A DNA stretch of 64,000 nt from Plenodomus lindquistii (GCA_025504975.1 JANUWI010000020.1:186001-250000); one strand, 5' to 3'; positions 1 through 12,299 are shown, counted from the first letter of the stretch. Notes: generated by a model from the letters alone, not told the origin. Program-made: numbers and translations.

Positions 1-400
1 GATGCTTGAATTCCGTTTACAACAGGGGTTCAACTCTGCTGATGTGTCATGCACGAGCTTGATCGATCTCGCCCTCGCTATGCACGTGGATCTTCAGAGG
101 TATACTTGTTGATCGCGGCATGGTCGACATGCCGCATTCACCTCGACAGCGAGATTATGACAAATTCACTCCACCTTCACATTAGAGGTCCGGTGCCTAC
201 TGACCCCGTGGTAGCTAGTTTACTTTCCACTCGCTTCAATCCCTATCCTTAACAACACACTCTCGATCAATCGTCGGCTCCTTGCGCCCGCGCCACTCTA
301 GAAATGAACTTCAACAGCAACTACCAGCCTAACCCAAGAATGGAGTGGCGCATGAGGCCCGCTATGCCTTACAATCACGGCACGACAATCATTAGCGGCC
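1..400. other. no gene supported
   Basis: I see no convincing coding or repeat structure here. Short open frames lack recognisable motifs. Confidence 0.4.
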
Positions 401-406
401 CTAATA

Positions 407-793
407 TTGACGTCTCCTAGAATATGCAACACCAACGCTACCCGCCCTAGTATAGCATATACCCACTGCAAACGCGCATTAGCCCGGTCCGCTTCCGTAC
501 CAATCCTAAGTCTTCCTATCAAGAACGCCGTCACCTTCTGGATTTGCCGGTCAGATGGAGATGGCGTGCGTGATCTCGTCGCCAGGATCGCTGAACGCTG
601 CGTGGCAAAGTACGAAACCGGAGAGAGGGCGTATGCCGGCTCATTCGATCGCCTGTCCGATTCAATTGGTGTCATGATCGCAGCAGGTGATCTTACCGGA
701 AACCCCAAGGAACTATACCTCGGGCCCGGCATCAACAACCACTTGCCAGTACGCGACAATCCCGTCTTCCGCATGGCGATTGACGAGATGTGA
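407..793 (+). CDS. hypothetical ORF, 128 codons, possibly a decayed exon
   Basis: This open frame starts with ATG and ends with TGA. Its second half has ordinary protein composition (segments such as VRDLVARIAERCVAKYETGE), while the first half is less convincing. I do not recognise a family. It is followed within 40 bases by another open frame that could belong to the same ancestral gene. It may be a gene fragment rather than a working gene. No signal peptide or membrane segment is evident. Confidence 0.22.
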   Translation: MTSPRICNTNATRPSIAYTHCKRALARSASVPILSLPIKNAVTFWICRSDGDGVRDLVARIAERCVAKYETGERAYAGSFDRLSDSIGVMIAAGDLTGNPKELYLGPGINNHLPVRDNPVFRMAIDEM

Positions 794-826
794 ATGGCCG
801 GCACATAAGACGTCTGTGTCACCACA

Positions 827-1518
827 ATGCCTGATACCCGCCTGGAGCCCTCCCACACTCCATTCGCTGCACCAGCTTCCAGCATCAAGGCCTCTTCACC
901 ACCGTTCCTCAGCACACTTCAACGCGAGTCCGTTAATCAGTCAAAGAGCTCCAAGGCTACCCCGCACAAGGACACTGACCATCACGCGGGCGATGTTCCT
1001 ATGGGTGACGCCAGGAGCATGAATGACACATTAGAGAAGGCGGCTTCCGGCGATACCGTCATGAGCAGGATGCGGATGTGGACGAGGTACGTGCCATAGC
1101 CGAACTTGCCGCTTCATCGCACCACACTGACACATCCTAGAGTGGTGTGTTCCTCTCTCCGTCAGCCGGTTCCACTACCGTCACCCACGATGACAACCCT
1201 CAGCGTACTCTCAAGCTCCTCTCGACGCATACGAAGACACATCAGCCTGCCGCCCCGATCAACACAAAAGAGATCAGGAAAGGATCCAGCACCTATGTCT
1301 ACCTCGAAGCCATCAGTAAGAACACTACAGACGCCAAGGGCCGCCAACTGCGCTTTGCTATATCTTCAATGGAAGTCACAGTCCGCTTCAATGTTATTCA
1401 TCAGAATGCTGATGTCCCGGAGGAAATGGTAGAAAATCTGGTGACGGGTAGGTGGTGTGGCCTGAGGGAAGGAGAAGATCAGAGACGAGATGGTTTCGTC
1501 AAGACACACAGTGGCTGA
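827..1518 (+). CDS. possible two-exon hypothetical gene
   Basis: Exon 1 (827-1086) can be joined to exon 2 (1143-1518) across a GTACGT...AG intron of 56 bases, which keeps one reading frame for about 211 residues. The first part is rich in Ser, Lys and His (a hydrophilic stretch with HKDTDHHAGD). The second contains YVYLEAISKN and ISSMEVTVRFNVIH, which look like a folded domain. I recognise no family. The splice sites are plausible but not unique, and an adjacent acceptor gives a different frame. Downstream sequence looks non-coding. It may also be a relic. Confidence 0.3.
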
Positions 1519-4500
1519 TGCTAAAGGAAGCAGCCTAGACATGAGGCTGGACGCCATCAAAGCTAAGGTGCTAGGCGACGCCCTGAGAGCGGAGAGGGCG
1601 CGTTGTCGTGCGTTGCTCTAGCAGGCGGGCGTGCTCTAGGCTTTAGTCTCAGGAGCATGCACCTCGTCGCTCCAGTAAGTCGAGGAAGACGTGACTGCTC
1701 GAGTTGCCTGGGCCATAGATAGGAGCTTGTTTAGTAGAAAGTGAACTAGTAGCTCTCTGGTATAGACGCCCGATAGCAAGTCATCTCTACAGATTGTAAA
1801 GGTGAATTAAAGCTGTGTAAGCTCTAACCAGGGAATGCAAGAGGAATGCCTGGTAAGGTAGCTGCGCAGTCACCGCACACTCCTTCACAATCAAGGTGTG
1901 GCTAAGAGAAGATGTTCAAAGTAATAATTTTGAGGTTAAGAGAGGAGAGGGATCAATGGATGCTGAGGAGTACCATTGCCACGTCTAGCTCCTAGACGCT
2001 CAATCACCGTCTTAACATTCTAGACCTCAATCTTCTTCTCAGCCTCGCTGGGCTGCGGATTCTTAGACAATATAGTTGCGGTGGATGGTGGTGTACAAAG
2101 ACAGTAAGGCAGAGAAACCTTTACTGTGCAGGGCGAACGGGCAGGTAGCAATAGTTAAGCAGAGCTAAGGATGACATATTCTGTCTACGGATGAGGAAGC
2201 AGAGGCGGGAGCAGCTCGTGTACTAGAGCTTCATTCTTTAGGCTCCTAGTTAGAATGTGAGGACGTACAGCTTGGATGTGACGCCATGGACCAGCATCCA
2301 AAGGCAGAAGAGGTGAATCAAAAACTAGCGTTAGAGAGGACTGACAAGGTAAAAAGCAGATATTAGAGAAAGGACACCAACACATACACTTACTCAAGAC
2401 TCATTCATGAGCAGTAACAATTACAACAACTATACAAGACGGCACTCTGGTGTAGACGTGAAGATTCAAGCAATAGTGAGACTCACGATAAGAGATGGAG
2501 TGAGCTGTGAGAAGCACTTTTAAAGGAAAGATAGACGTTGCAGAGTGAAGCATGGGGCCACTTGTTCGCATCGAAGCGCAGGCGATGGGTGGAGAGGGTA
2601 ATTAAACGGTAGATCCATCTGTGGTGGCATTTCTACGCTGGATCTTTTGGGTTCTAATTGACAACCTAACCTCTACACTGAAAGTCCGTTGTGCACTCCA
2701 AGGACTTTCTTGACGTTGTCCGTTCTACTGTCTCAACCAGAGATGGAAGTCGATTGAAGGTGACGTCAAAAACGTCGTCAAGCGTCACTGCGTGAGTGAA
2801 GTCGGTGGTTGATCAAAGGTGACGTAGAAGTGGTCCTCGGGCGTGTTATTGAGTTGGTCGTGTCATAAGGATATATCTTCACTTGCATAGGCAGACCTTT
2901 GTGGGCAGGCAACTAGGGCAGCAGTAGTTTAAAGCTAGTATGCTTGGGCTGGACTTGCTTTATGGACGACAGGGAATCATGCGCCGAGTCAGTCTCGGTG
3001 CTAGGATACACATCCATCATACTCGAATCTTCCTCAACCTAATCGTCGACCTCGACCCTTTTGCCTCTCCACTTCACTCCTGGGTTGCCTATCGCACAGG
3101 GGCATCGTGGTTCTCCATGTGCTTCATGGTGACTGTGAGGCCTTCATTGTCGCAGAGAGCTAAATCTCAATGTGGCGATGCATCGTTGTCAAGGGGAGAC
3201 AGAGGTAAGGTGTGTGTCCAGAGGACAATGCGTGTGCTTATCTCGACGGCGACTTATCCTCGTGCGAATGGCTGTTCGAACCAGGCTCAAATGGCTCGAA
3301 GGATTGCCTTTTCGTCGGAGAAGTCTTTCGCAGGCTGTTCCAGTTCCCGCTGCTATTTGTTGTGGCTGCGTTGTCAAACTGATCCATGACTTTCGCTGCT
3401 GCTACTCATAGTGTGTTTGGTCTCGGAGTTCATTGTGTGGCAAGAAGTTGACTGTCTGACAGTTAATACGCTTCGAGGTAGGTCTATCGTATGGTAGGCT
3501 TCGTTGCGGATACGCTTGCGCTACTTAGCGACATTAGCATAGCTCATAACAGGACTAGGCAACGCGATGCTTACAGGGTGCCTATGAGCTGTACCTGACG
3601 GCAAAACATCGTCGCGTTCTTCAGTGAGGAAACCTTTAATGAGAAACCCTCAGCTGTCTACGTTTCGAGACTTGGTCAAGGCTACAAAGATGATGTGGAT
3701 GCCGGAGAGTAGCTCGACGCAGCGCTCGTGGGCTTGCTCGAGACGTGCCATTATGTGTGTCAGGCGTATGTTGATCATCTTGAGCTAAAACGTCGGTTAC
3801 TGAACTAGGCAACGTGTTTAGATGGGAGTTTGTTTACCTGCATGTCAGCCTCTTGTGTCTGCGTGGCTACAGATATCGACATGGGAGAGGTCATAACGTC
3901 TCTGCGCACAGCGTACTTGTGCAGTTAAAGATGAGGCGCGGGAAGCGGAGAGCGGTTACAGGCCAAGTAGGGGTGTGTGTAATTGTTGTAGTGATTGGGA
4001 AAATGTACAGGGCAGCTTCCATACCTGCCTGTGTAGTGCGCATGCGAAAACGCACGAACCTCCCTGGTGGCCTTGAAGGTAACAACGGTACAGGATTGTG
4101 ATTGATTGATGAGAGTGATTGCTTTGTGACACTTCTATTGGTTGGCGAGCATGGCGCCGCTTATTGCTGCAAGAGAGCTGATGCCAGAGAAGGAGCAGAC
4201 TGGGCATGTACTGCACCTCCCGTACACCTACACAGCGCATGCCTATTGATGTCCGTCTCACTTGTGCCCGACGCCGGGAGTATATGTTACTTGTTCAGTG
4301 GTGCGATTCAGTATCCTGGAGGCCGTTGGGGGTCGACGGGTCGTGCCACCCTCCAACTCAGTACCCATCCACCACTACTCGAGGGCCCATACATTGATTC
4401 CTGATCCCTGCCCATCGATATCCCATTGCACTGCACTCTTGCGATTCCGTCTAGAGTGGCATCTTCCCTCAATTTCAGGCTGGTGACTTTCAATGTTTGG

Positions 4501-4750
4501 GGAGAGGTCGTCATCGACGACACAATAGCCGTGCGCGCGCCGACCTGCTGGGTCTTCTAGCCCCAGAGGCCAGATTGTTGGGGTGGTTAAGTCGACCAAC
4601 GGTCAGGCGGAAAGAAACGATCAGTCAATGAGCCAACGGCGCAAGACGAATCATGGACTGAAGCTACCATGCAAGAGCAACAGCTAGGCACGTAGGATGA
4701 ACGAGAAGAACGTGTTGACTCGGATCGACTTGGCCTGTATCTTCTCCTTC
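1519..4750. other. no gene supported (1.5-4.75 kb)
   Basis: Short open frames occur on both strands, but none shows a motif, consistent composition or splice structure. I see no terminal repeats or tandem arrays in this stretch. Confidence 0.4.
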
Positions 4751-4759
4751 ATCAATTGC

Positions 4760-5014
4760 CTAGGGACTGCGCTGTGCATAAAGCGGGCTCTGGCAAGCGG
4801 CTTCTGGCAATGGCGGCTCTAGCTCGGGGCTGTTGTCTAGGGCTGTGTGATTATAGTGCTCGTCCTCTTCTTTCTCTTGGTCTTCCTCTTCGTCCTCTTC
4901 TTCCTGGTCGTTGTTGTCCTCGCCTTCTTCTTCTTCTTCGCCGGCCTCGTCGTTCCCTTTGAGCCGCTGCCGCGCCAAACTGAGGTCCGGATCGTCTAGA
5001 CGACAACAGCCCAT
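4760..5014 (-). CDS. short Glu/Asp-rich frame, possible exon
   Basis: The minus strand reads an 84-codon frame with a long acidic run (EEEEEGEDNNDQEEEDEEE and more). The DNA is a pyrimidine-rich run on the plus strand at about 4860-4950. Such acidic tracts occur in nuclear proteins, but low-complexity DNA gives the same picture by chance. No neighbouring exon could be assigned. Confidence 0.15.
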   Translation of the reverse strand: MGCCRLDDPDLSLARQRLKGNDEAGEEEEEGEDNNDQEEEDEEEDQEKEEDEHYNHTALDNSPELEPPLPEAACQSPLYAQRSP

Positions 5015-5019
5015 CGTTG

Positions 5020-8000
5020 TATTTTGACGAAGAGCAAGGTCTTAACGCAGGAGAGGCGCAGCGATCGCATGCCCAGTGATCTGCGGCATAAGGCAAGGTC
5101 TGTCTATCCAGAAAAGAATTGTGCAGGCAGGTCCAGGCACGTTCAGGTGTCTTGATGGGGTGAAGCGCAGCTAAACTTGTCGAAGTATCGCAGGCAAACG
5201 CACACGTAGGTCGATGTTGGAACACCGCAAGGCGATGCGCGGCGCAAGCGGCGATTGTGAGCGGTTGAGAAGTGATGGTTCTGGCACGGCGCGCGTAGCT
5301 GAAGGTCGATGCGCATCGACTACCAACTGGAGTAAGGCATCCGAGCACGCTGCTCGCCGAGCTATGTATCTGTCCACCATGCACCGGATCAAGCCCGGCT
5401 TGCTCGTGAGAATCAGAGGTGAACCAACTAGTGCTGGACCGACAACGAGGTATCCTGAAGGTCGTGGTGTTCTATGTCCATTGCAGGCGTTTGCGATGGT
5501 GGGCACGCAGGCAAGTGAGCACACTGCGTTCATGTTCGGCGACATTTTACGATCGAGACGCTGTCGTCACCACTCGACCGTCTCCACCCTCTCTCGATAC
5601 GACGTAGAGCGGGAGCTGGTCGACTTTCGGTGGCTGCCAAAGTGAGTCTTAGGGTGGTTGGGTATATTGATGTGAGGCGCGCTGCTTTTCGCTTCCACGG
5701 TGCCGGTTGCCATAATGTACTGAGTGCTCACCGTTGGCCGACTCCCTGCACTTCTTGTCGTCTATGCTTGTGCAGATCCAGCTCTCGTCTTCGGTGCGCT
5801 CCGAGAGCGGTGCGGGCGAGTCGGTGGGGGGCGTGTCATGTGGAGAGGGCTTCGGTTAAGGGCGGTCGTGGCTTGTAGCGCTGGCGGAGCAGCCAGATTA
5901 GCTCATTGGAGTCGTTGGCTGGCGGAGGGTCGTAGAAGTTGTGGCCGACGCGTTCAGTGTCGTTCATGGCGATGGGATGCGGCGATGCGGGACGCTGGCG
6001 CCGTGGCTGGCCGTGGATGTGGATGTGGATGTGGATGTGGATGTGGATGTGGATGTGGATGTGGAGGCGCCACCAAACATTGTCAATCTGGTATGATGGG
6101 TGCTCGCGCACAAAATCAAAGCATTGAGGAACTGCAGACTATTAGCTCTCAGGTTCATTGCGATTAATGCAGCCGTGCTCGATCACGCACCCGCCTTGAT
6201 TTGTGAGCCCTGTGCTGCATGTGCGCATGCTTCTGCGGAGGGAACAGTAGGGTGATGGGTGGATGGATGTATGGCAGGTATAGTACAAGTGGCGGCAATG
6301 CTGGTACTGGAGAAAGCGAGCGACAGAAGCTGTTTTACATGTATTCAGGCGAGGTTACCTATACGTTTGGTATACGTGAGGCGGCGGTCGTGGACGACCT
6401 CGGGAGAGTGGTGGGTGTCCTAACCCTACTCTAGTGTAGATAGCTAACGCCCGCACCTGGACAGTGACGAATCGCGGCACGCGAGCGGCTGACTAAGGGC
6501 GTACACGCTCAGCACTTGCGCGTACACACCAGGCAGCTACACACGCTGATTCCACATTGCCATATCATTTCATCTCTTCCCTCGCATCGCAAGGCGCGCA
6601 ACAATTGGAAGCCACAATCACCAACCTCATCTCCTCGACACAAGCCCCAACAGAACATACTCGCACGCGCAGCAGGGCATACAATCAGGTGGCTGCGCCG
6701 TGCCGCGCCGACATGTGAAGTGTGGAGAGATGTTCCGGAACGCAGACCTTGATGGGCACCATGACAAGGAATCGGAGCCATATTGTGGATTGATGGTTCT
6801 TCCCTTGTCCAGTGTGTGCAGATCCTCCAAAGGATTCATGTTGCCCTGGATGTTGATTTGGGCATAGTTGGCCACCTTGCCGAAACCTGTGTCTACCATC
6901 TGGATCAAACTCAATGGTATTCACCGTGAGCAGCCTGCCCGACCTCACCGCGCTGTCCATGGCTGACAAACAACACTAGGCAAGAAACCGTCGTCGACTG
7001 GTACCACTCACATCGCCTATGACACCCGTGTCCCCGTCCGGCAAATCCAATAGAACTGCTGCAAGGTCTCTCACTGGGCTGGACACGGCCAACCGATTCT
7101 CTGGCCCCCACACCTTCATCGGCCGTGCGACGCAACCCTCGGTGCCTATACGAGTTTCGCGAGGTGGCACGTACAGCGACAAAGAAGCGGTTATGGAGTA
7201 GACCTACGCAGTGGCTATGATGAAGCGGCTACTTGCTTTCCGTGACACTCATCTCACTGCCCGTCTGCAGCCATCGGCGGAACAGGCTCGACTACCAGCA
7301 CCTCGGAGACCCGCAGCCCCCCATCACGCCCATCCCGCTCGAGCGGTGCAACATAGTGTCCTCGCCGCCGCCCAAAGATGCCCCTAGCAGCATCAAAAGC
7401 ACCTGCAGCACCCGCAACAGCGACAGGCACGACGAAGGTTGGCGCGCGCAGGGCCACTGCCTCACCGCATCCTGAATCACACCCCTAAACAGGTTACCTA
7501 CACGGCCGGCGCCCAGCACATGTGAGAGGGAAATAGTCGGGCATGCGCGATGTGGGTCTTCGAGAGATGCACGTGTGAACACGAGGGGGCGAGGTAGACA
7601 CCCAAGGAACGGCCAGATGGAATGAACGGCCGTCTGCACCCTCCATTGTACCACCTGGGCTGCTTCTTCTCCCGCATTATTGCTCTTGCAGTATGAAGCT
7701 ACAACCAATCTCACCACACAGGCCATCTCGAATTCTTGTCCTTTTGTTACTGTCAGGGCGAATCAAACGCAGGGCTTGTGCATAATTATTACGCGCTTGC
7801 TTTGCAGGAATGGAAGCTGTTAACTGCATGCACCTCAAGTTACTACCCAAGCCTGACCCTACCTTACTTGCCCTCCTGCTCCGCTGCCACCGTCGTCTTC
7901 ATTTGCAGACTTTTCCCTGTGCTTTCACACCTCTGTGGCTACGTGATCTTATCTAGCAACATGTCTACCTCCTCTTCTTCGTCCCACAAGCACGTACAGT

Positions 8001-8090
8001 ACTTTCAAGATCTCATGTCGTGGCTAATCCCTCACTCAAGTACTTGTTGATTTCAGCTTCGACCGCTGGAGATGATGACGCTGACTGGCT
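5020..8090. other. no gene supported, apart from a hexanucleotide repeat
   Basis: No frame here carries a recognisable motif. The open frames around 5.6-6.2 kb are produced by the GTGGAT repeat and its flanks. Confidence 0.35.
6013..6060. repeat. (GTGGAT)8 microsatellite
   Basis: Eight perfect head-to-tail copies of GTGGAT are visible, followed by a ninth unit broken at its last base. All three frames stay open through it, giving spurious Trp-Met, Val-Asp and His-Ile type dipeptide runs. Confidence 0.95.
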
Positions 8091-8097
8091 GATTTAA

Positions 8098-9260
8098 GTT
8101 TTGCTGCGTCAAGTATGGGATCGAGAATGTCGCATCGTCTACATTAAAGAGAAGCAGGGAGGCACGTGGCATCGCCAGCTCCGTCGACAGCTTCGTCGAC
8201 CCGGCCATGTTGACCACGATGACGTTTAAGGAGATGGCCACGCACACCGGGGGAGCCGTAAATGACTGGATGTTCCTGAAGCCGAAGTCGTGGCCGCACA
8301 TGTACAACGTGATGTTGTTGCCCGAGTACTGGAGGTCGTCCGTGTCGAGGAGGGAGTGTCCACCGTATGGGAACGTGCATCGACAACTTCAACGGGCGCC
8401 TCGCCCTGAACTCGATGTGCACGCCGAGAATACCGGTACTTGTAACCCCCACAATGTGTCTCTTGGACGGAATGACGTGGGCCAGGGCGCTGAAGAAGTT
8501 GACAAGGGTTGTCTACCAGACTGAGATCGACAGGGGGAAGCACCGCTCAAAGATGTCCAAGACATCGGCCGTGGCAGCGTTGGTAGGCGAGTTCAGCCGC
8601 ACCTACGCAACGACGACGAAGGGAGGCTTCGAGATCCGCTTAACGATTCACGAGCAAAGAGGCTGCCGCGCACACATTCACGCTGTACACGTCCCTGTCC
8701 AAGGTGGTTCAAGGAGATCATGAGGGAGCCCGAGAACAGGCAGAGCATGAGGATGTACGTCAACACCAGCACCACGCTTAGCAAGATCTTCGTAGGTAAC
8801 ATGAACTTCCTGTACCCTCACGCGAGCTAGTACCCGCAGACGACCCTAAGAAGACGGAGCGCACCCCGATCACGTCTCTCGAAAACCCCATCTCGGCTTG
8901 TTGTAGGTCACGGATAGATTTGGGGCAAGGAACGATATGACCTCAACGGCTGCTTCTACGTGCAGAATGTCAAGAAGATCTGATCTCAACAACGGGTACT
9001 CCATCGAGCTCCCCAGGTCCTACCTCTTAGTCTACGTTATCACGATGATCCAGCACCGGTAAGTCGAAGTTTTCAGTCGGCATGAACCGCACGAGCGAGA
9101 TGATGAGGATCATGCCCTTGTTCGCGATCAAGCCATCTCTCTGTCCTTCTTCCTGATCGACTTGAGGAAGTCTACCATCTCCAAGTTCATCATGATAGCC
9201 TAAAATCGCAAAATTCTGATCGCCTTGAAGAAGTGCAAGCAGCAAGGTTACACTTTAGTT
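8098..9260 (+). pseudogene. decayed GC-rich coding relic, family not recognised
   Basis: Between 8.1 and 8.8 kb the plus strand has coding-like composition, with protein-like segments in different frames: MTFKEMATHTGGAVNDWMF, then FNGRLALN and MTWARALKKLTRVVYQTEI, then FSRTYATTTKGGFEIRL, then FKEIMREPENRQSMRMYV. The frame changes several times, and stops appear around 8.83 kb. Further weak pieces run to about 9.25 kb (NGYSIELPRSYLLVYVIT). This is what an old gene with several indels looks like. I do not recognise the family. The last piece is hydrophobic and could have come from a membrane protein. Confidence 0.35.
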
Positions 9261-9918
9261 AATCGACAGGTATGCTTCCCGCAGGGACGACCTGAGTTGG
9301 CTATTTGCCACCTCAGTCACATGAACTGATTTTGCTGTCCATTCCGCGGATTTCTGTATCTTGTTCATCGGCCTATGCAGGAGCTCGCAGTCTAGAGTCT
9401 CATTGCATCCTGTTTCCGTTACCCTATATATCTCGACTCCCCAAGATGCAAGCTCGCGTGTTCCCGAGTCAGCTTCTCGACGTGAAAAGCATGTGTCATG
9501 CGAGTTGGGTACATGACTCCTGCGGGCGAAGGGCTTCCAACATATTGTAACTAGCTGTGAGCTACTCTTTTCTGATGAAAGACTTCACTCTGACTATGCG
9601 ATGTTGATGAGTCCAAGGCACGCTGTTGTGCTACGGTATTGGCTGAGGCGCTTTGTTCATAAACAACATTAGCGGCCACACGCTCGTAGCTCATTACAGA
9701 GAAAAATAGTTTATCAAACGTGCAGATCAGATACGCTGGTATGCCAACAGTATTCAAAGATCATCCACACCTCATGCGTGAGTGCAGACTCATATCGGCT
9801 CGAAGCCGAAGCACCTTGCTTGTTGTCCTGCGCAGAGTGCGCTCTCTTCACAGCGGTTTGACGTTACTTCAAGAAGGGTGGAAGTCGAGATTGCGCTGCT
9901 AGACTCTCGCCCTCGCGG

Positions 9919-10398
9919 TCACCAACCTAATTTCGATAGCAGCGCAGCCTTTCGCGCCATCCCCAAATTTCCTAACACCCCAAGCCGCTCTGCAGTATCA
10001 CCGATAGATGTCCTTGGCCGAGCACATCCAGCGCTAGAGTCGCAGTCACCGCCAGCCTCGGAGCATTCGCTTTCGTTCCAGTCCGAAGCACTAGCGACCG
10101 AGTCCGAATCATCACTTGGGTCGGCAGAATCGAAAGAGGCCTCGAAGCGGCGAGATCCGTCGCTACTGTTAGGCTCGTATGAGTCGTCAGAGTCACCGTG
10201 ACCGCTAGAGGCGTCCGATTGATCGATGAAGTCTTCATCCGCCGTCAAAACCGACGGATCATACGAAGAATCCGAATCGCATTCTGATGTCCCCCATGTT
10301 TCCTGCTTGTGAGCTGAGACACCTGCCAAATCTTCCGCAATCAGCTCACAGGCCAGGTCAAGTTCGGACATGTCGCTCTCAGACATGATATCGTCCAA
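9919..10398 (-). CDS. acidic Ser/Asp-rich hypothetical protein, 159 aa
   Basis: A complete minus-strand frame runs from ATG (MDDIMSESDMSELDLACELIAEDL) to a stop. Most of it is Asp, Ser and Glu, with loosely repeated S-D-D-S and SYDPS/SYEPN units around residues 45-75. It ends in a basic, alanine- and leucine-rich tail. The protein would be strongly acidic and probably disordered. There is no recognised domain. Upstream and downstream are gene-poor, and AT-rich sequence follows at 10.6-10.9 kb. It could be a real lineage-specific gene or an acidic exon of a lost gene. Confidence 0.35.
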   Translation of the reverse strand: MDDIMSESDMSELDLACELIAEDLAGVSAHKQETWGTSECDSDSSYDPSVLTADEDFIDQSDASSGHGDSDDSYEPNSSDGSRRFEASFDSADPSDDSDSVASASDWNESECSEAGGDCDSSAGCARPRTSIGDTAERLGVLGNLGMARKAALLSKLGW

Positions 10399-10399
10399 G

Positions 10400-11150
10400 G
10401 AGGGTTTGTTCTGGTTGGGCGGTTTGTGCTGGTTGGGCCAATGTATCTTAGGATTGAAGGCGCGCGGCTCAGTGTTGCGTTCTTGCCCGAAGCAGAGACC
10501 TCGAAGAGAAGTCAGATACGGCTATTAAGTGTTTAGACGATCTATGGACAGTCTAGGTACAATCTCCAGGCCACCCACGCTGGCACAAGATGAGATGCGC
10601 AAGATCAGCTGTGAATCCTACTACGCGCTTAAAAAGTTATAGTATTAAAAAGCTCCAATAGTTTTATTATTCTATGTTATTATATTCTAAGAATCTGGGC
10701 CTAATATTATTCTCTTAAGTTTTATCTACTACGTTTTAGAATAATGCTTACAAGGCTAATGCTAATTGTAACTTACCCCGCGTTATTATATAACTACACG
10801 CCTGTTATAAGTGTAAAAGGTGTGCATAATGCATAACATCCAATGCAGTATTGAAACAATACTCTTGCGCTTTATTTGTGCAGGATGCTGTGCAATTAAC
10901 AAACCTTGGCAAAAACTCGACGATCGTCTATAAATGAGCTGGTCCACTGTCTGCCAATTATTCTATGCAGCTTCCTTCTCTACTATCTTAACAAGGGAAC
11001 AACTTGCCAAGGGCTCGATCGCAGACAAACTTTAAGCCCGCATTTCCAGACCTGGGAGGTACAGCAGCTGGAATCCTACAACACTCAAGAACTCAGCCAA
11101 ATCCGTCCATGAGTGTAACTTTATACTGAATGATGACATCAGTATTTCTA
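10400..11150. other. AT-rich stretch without gene
   Basis: From about 10620 to 10860 the sequence turns AT-rich with many TTA, TAT and TAA words, unlike its flanks. It may be an old RIP-affected patch. No transposon ends were found. Confidence 0.4.
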
Positions 11151-11155
11151 CGTGG

Positions 11156-11521
11156 ATGAGGGCTTCGAGCATAATGCAGCGTGAGTCGCACGGTGAACGG
11201 AGAAACCCCGCTAAAATGTTCACAGCGGAAGCGGTCAATCTGAGCCTCGAGGATCATGCTCTACTACTTCTCCGCTATCACTCTCTCCTACCTGTCGCCG
11301 CAATATATGAGAAAATCAAGATAATCGGGCCACACATGGGCCTGCGATCCCAAAGCCGGGATGCGATTGCCAGCCGTCTTAAAGCTGTAGGAAACGAACT
11401 AGGTCTCACTGGGAGGACCCTTGAAAGTACGGGGGGGTATGTGGAGTGGATGATGAGCTCAGAGGAGATGAAGGAACAACATGATCTCATCATAACAACC
11501 ATGTATCGTCTCCAGGCATGA
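11156..11521 (+). CDS. small hypothetical protein, paralogue of next gene
   Basis: An intact ATG-to-TGA frame of 121 residues. The core NLSLEDHALLLLRYHSLL resembles NLTLREAVLFHLRYHILI of the next frame 84 bases downstream, followed in both by a charged, helix-like region (KIKIIGPHMGLRSQS against KAALVDADLGTLRTR). I know no named family for this. The first ATG may be too early. An internal Met at residue 21 (MFTAEAVNLSL) would give a shorter protein that begins right before the conserved block. No signal peptide or membrane helix is evident. It is probably a lineage-restricted family. Confidence 0.45.
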   Translation: MRASSIMQRESHGERRNPAKMFTAEAVNLSLEDHALLLLRYHSLLPVAAIYEKIKIIGPHMGLRSQSRDAIASRLKAVGNELGLTGRTLESTGGYVEWMMSSEEMKEQHDLIITTMYRLQA

Positions 11522-11604
11522 GACTAGACCATACTCCATATATTGAATTCAAGCTCCTTGCAGGCAAACTATCGGCCCCTTTGTAACTTGTTAAGCAAAA
11601 GACC

Positions 11605-12117
11605 ATGATCAATAGGGCCCAGAGTCTACTTAAGCAGTCCTCAGCAGGACCTCCCCGATCATACTCTCAACTATCAGTCATGAATCTCACTCTGCGAGAA
11701 GCAGTTCTTTTCCACTTACGCTACCACATTTTGATCGAAGATCAAGCCGAATTTCGGTCCAAGGCCGCTCTTGTAGACGCTGATTTGGGCACTCTTCGTA
11801 CTCGTTTACATAATCCCGAGGAGTTCGACACACTCTGCCGCAAACATGGCTTAAGTGAAAAGGATCACCCAAGTCTTTCCGCCGCTCTTCTCTCCGGAAT
11901 GACATACTATAGCAGGATCTCAACCAGGAGTTTAGCGGAACAGATCCAAAAGGCAGTTGTGAAGATCTCAGCGCATACCGTGGAATCTTGGGGAAATGCC
12001 GTGATCGACCTTGTAGAAGCTTGTAATCCGCCAGAGTTCTCCTATGGAAAGCAGAGCTACCTGGAAACTGAACTGAACGCTTCAAGACTTCGAAATTTGC
12101 AACAACACTACTTCTGA
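11605..12117 (+). CDS. small hypothetical protein, paralogue of previous gene
   Basis: An intact frame of 170 residues from ATG to TGA. An internal Met near residue 26 precedes the block NLTLREAVLFHLRYHILI, which matches the neighbouring upstream ORF. After the shared block it extends with LSEKDHPSLSAALLSGMTYY and a mostly helical C-terminal half (AEQIQKAVVKISAHTVESWG). The two genes lie in the same direction and look like an old tandem duplication with divergence. I recognise no domain or catalytic motif. Confidence 0.5.
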   Translation: MINRAQSLLKQSSAGPPRSYSQLSVMNLTLREAVLFHLRYHILIEDQAEFRSKAALVDADLGTLRTRLHNPEEFDTLCRKHGLSEKDHPSLSAALLSGMTYYSRISTRSLAEQIQKAVVKISAHTVESWGNAVIDLVEACNPPEFSYGKQSYLETELNASRLRNLQQHYF

Positions 12118-12299
12118 TACAAAACTGTCTCCTCTGAGCATAGCACGTTTGTGAAGTTTGGCCTGGACGCCGTGAACAACGAATTACGCCTTAAGAATCT
12201 GCCAACTTTTGAGTCTACTACCCCTGTTCCATTTTGTGTTTGTGCCAAACTGGTTACACTACGCTATGCTGAGGGGTGATCATCAGCACATTATTCCTA

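Noticed and set aside
5724..6167. Frames with (Trp-Met)n, (His-Ile)n or (Ser-Thr)n repeats.
   Set aside because: They are translations of the GTGGAT microsatellite.
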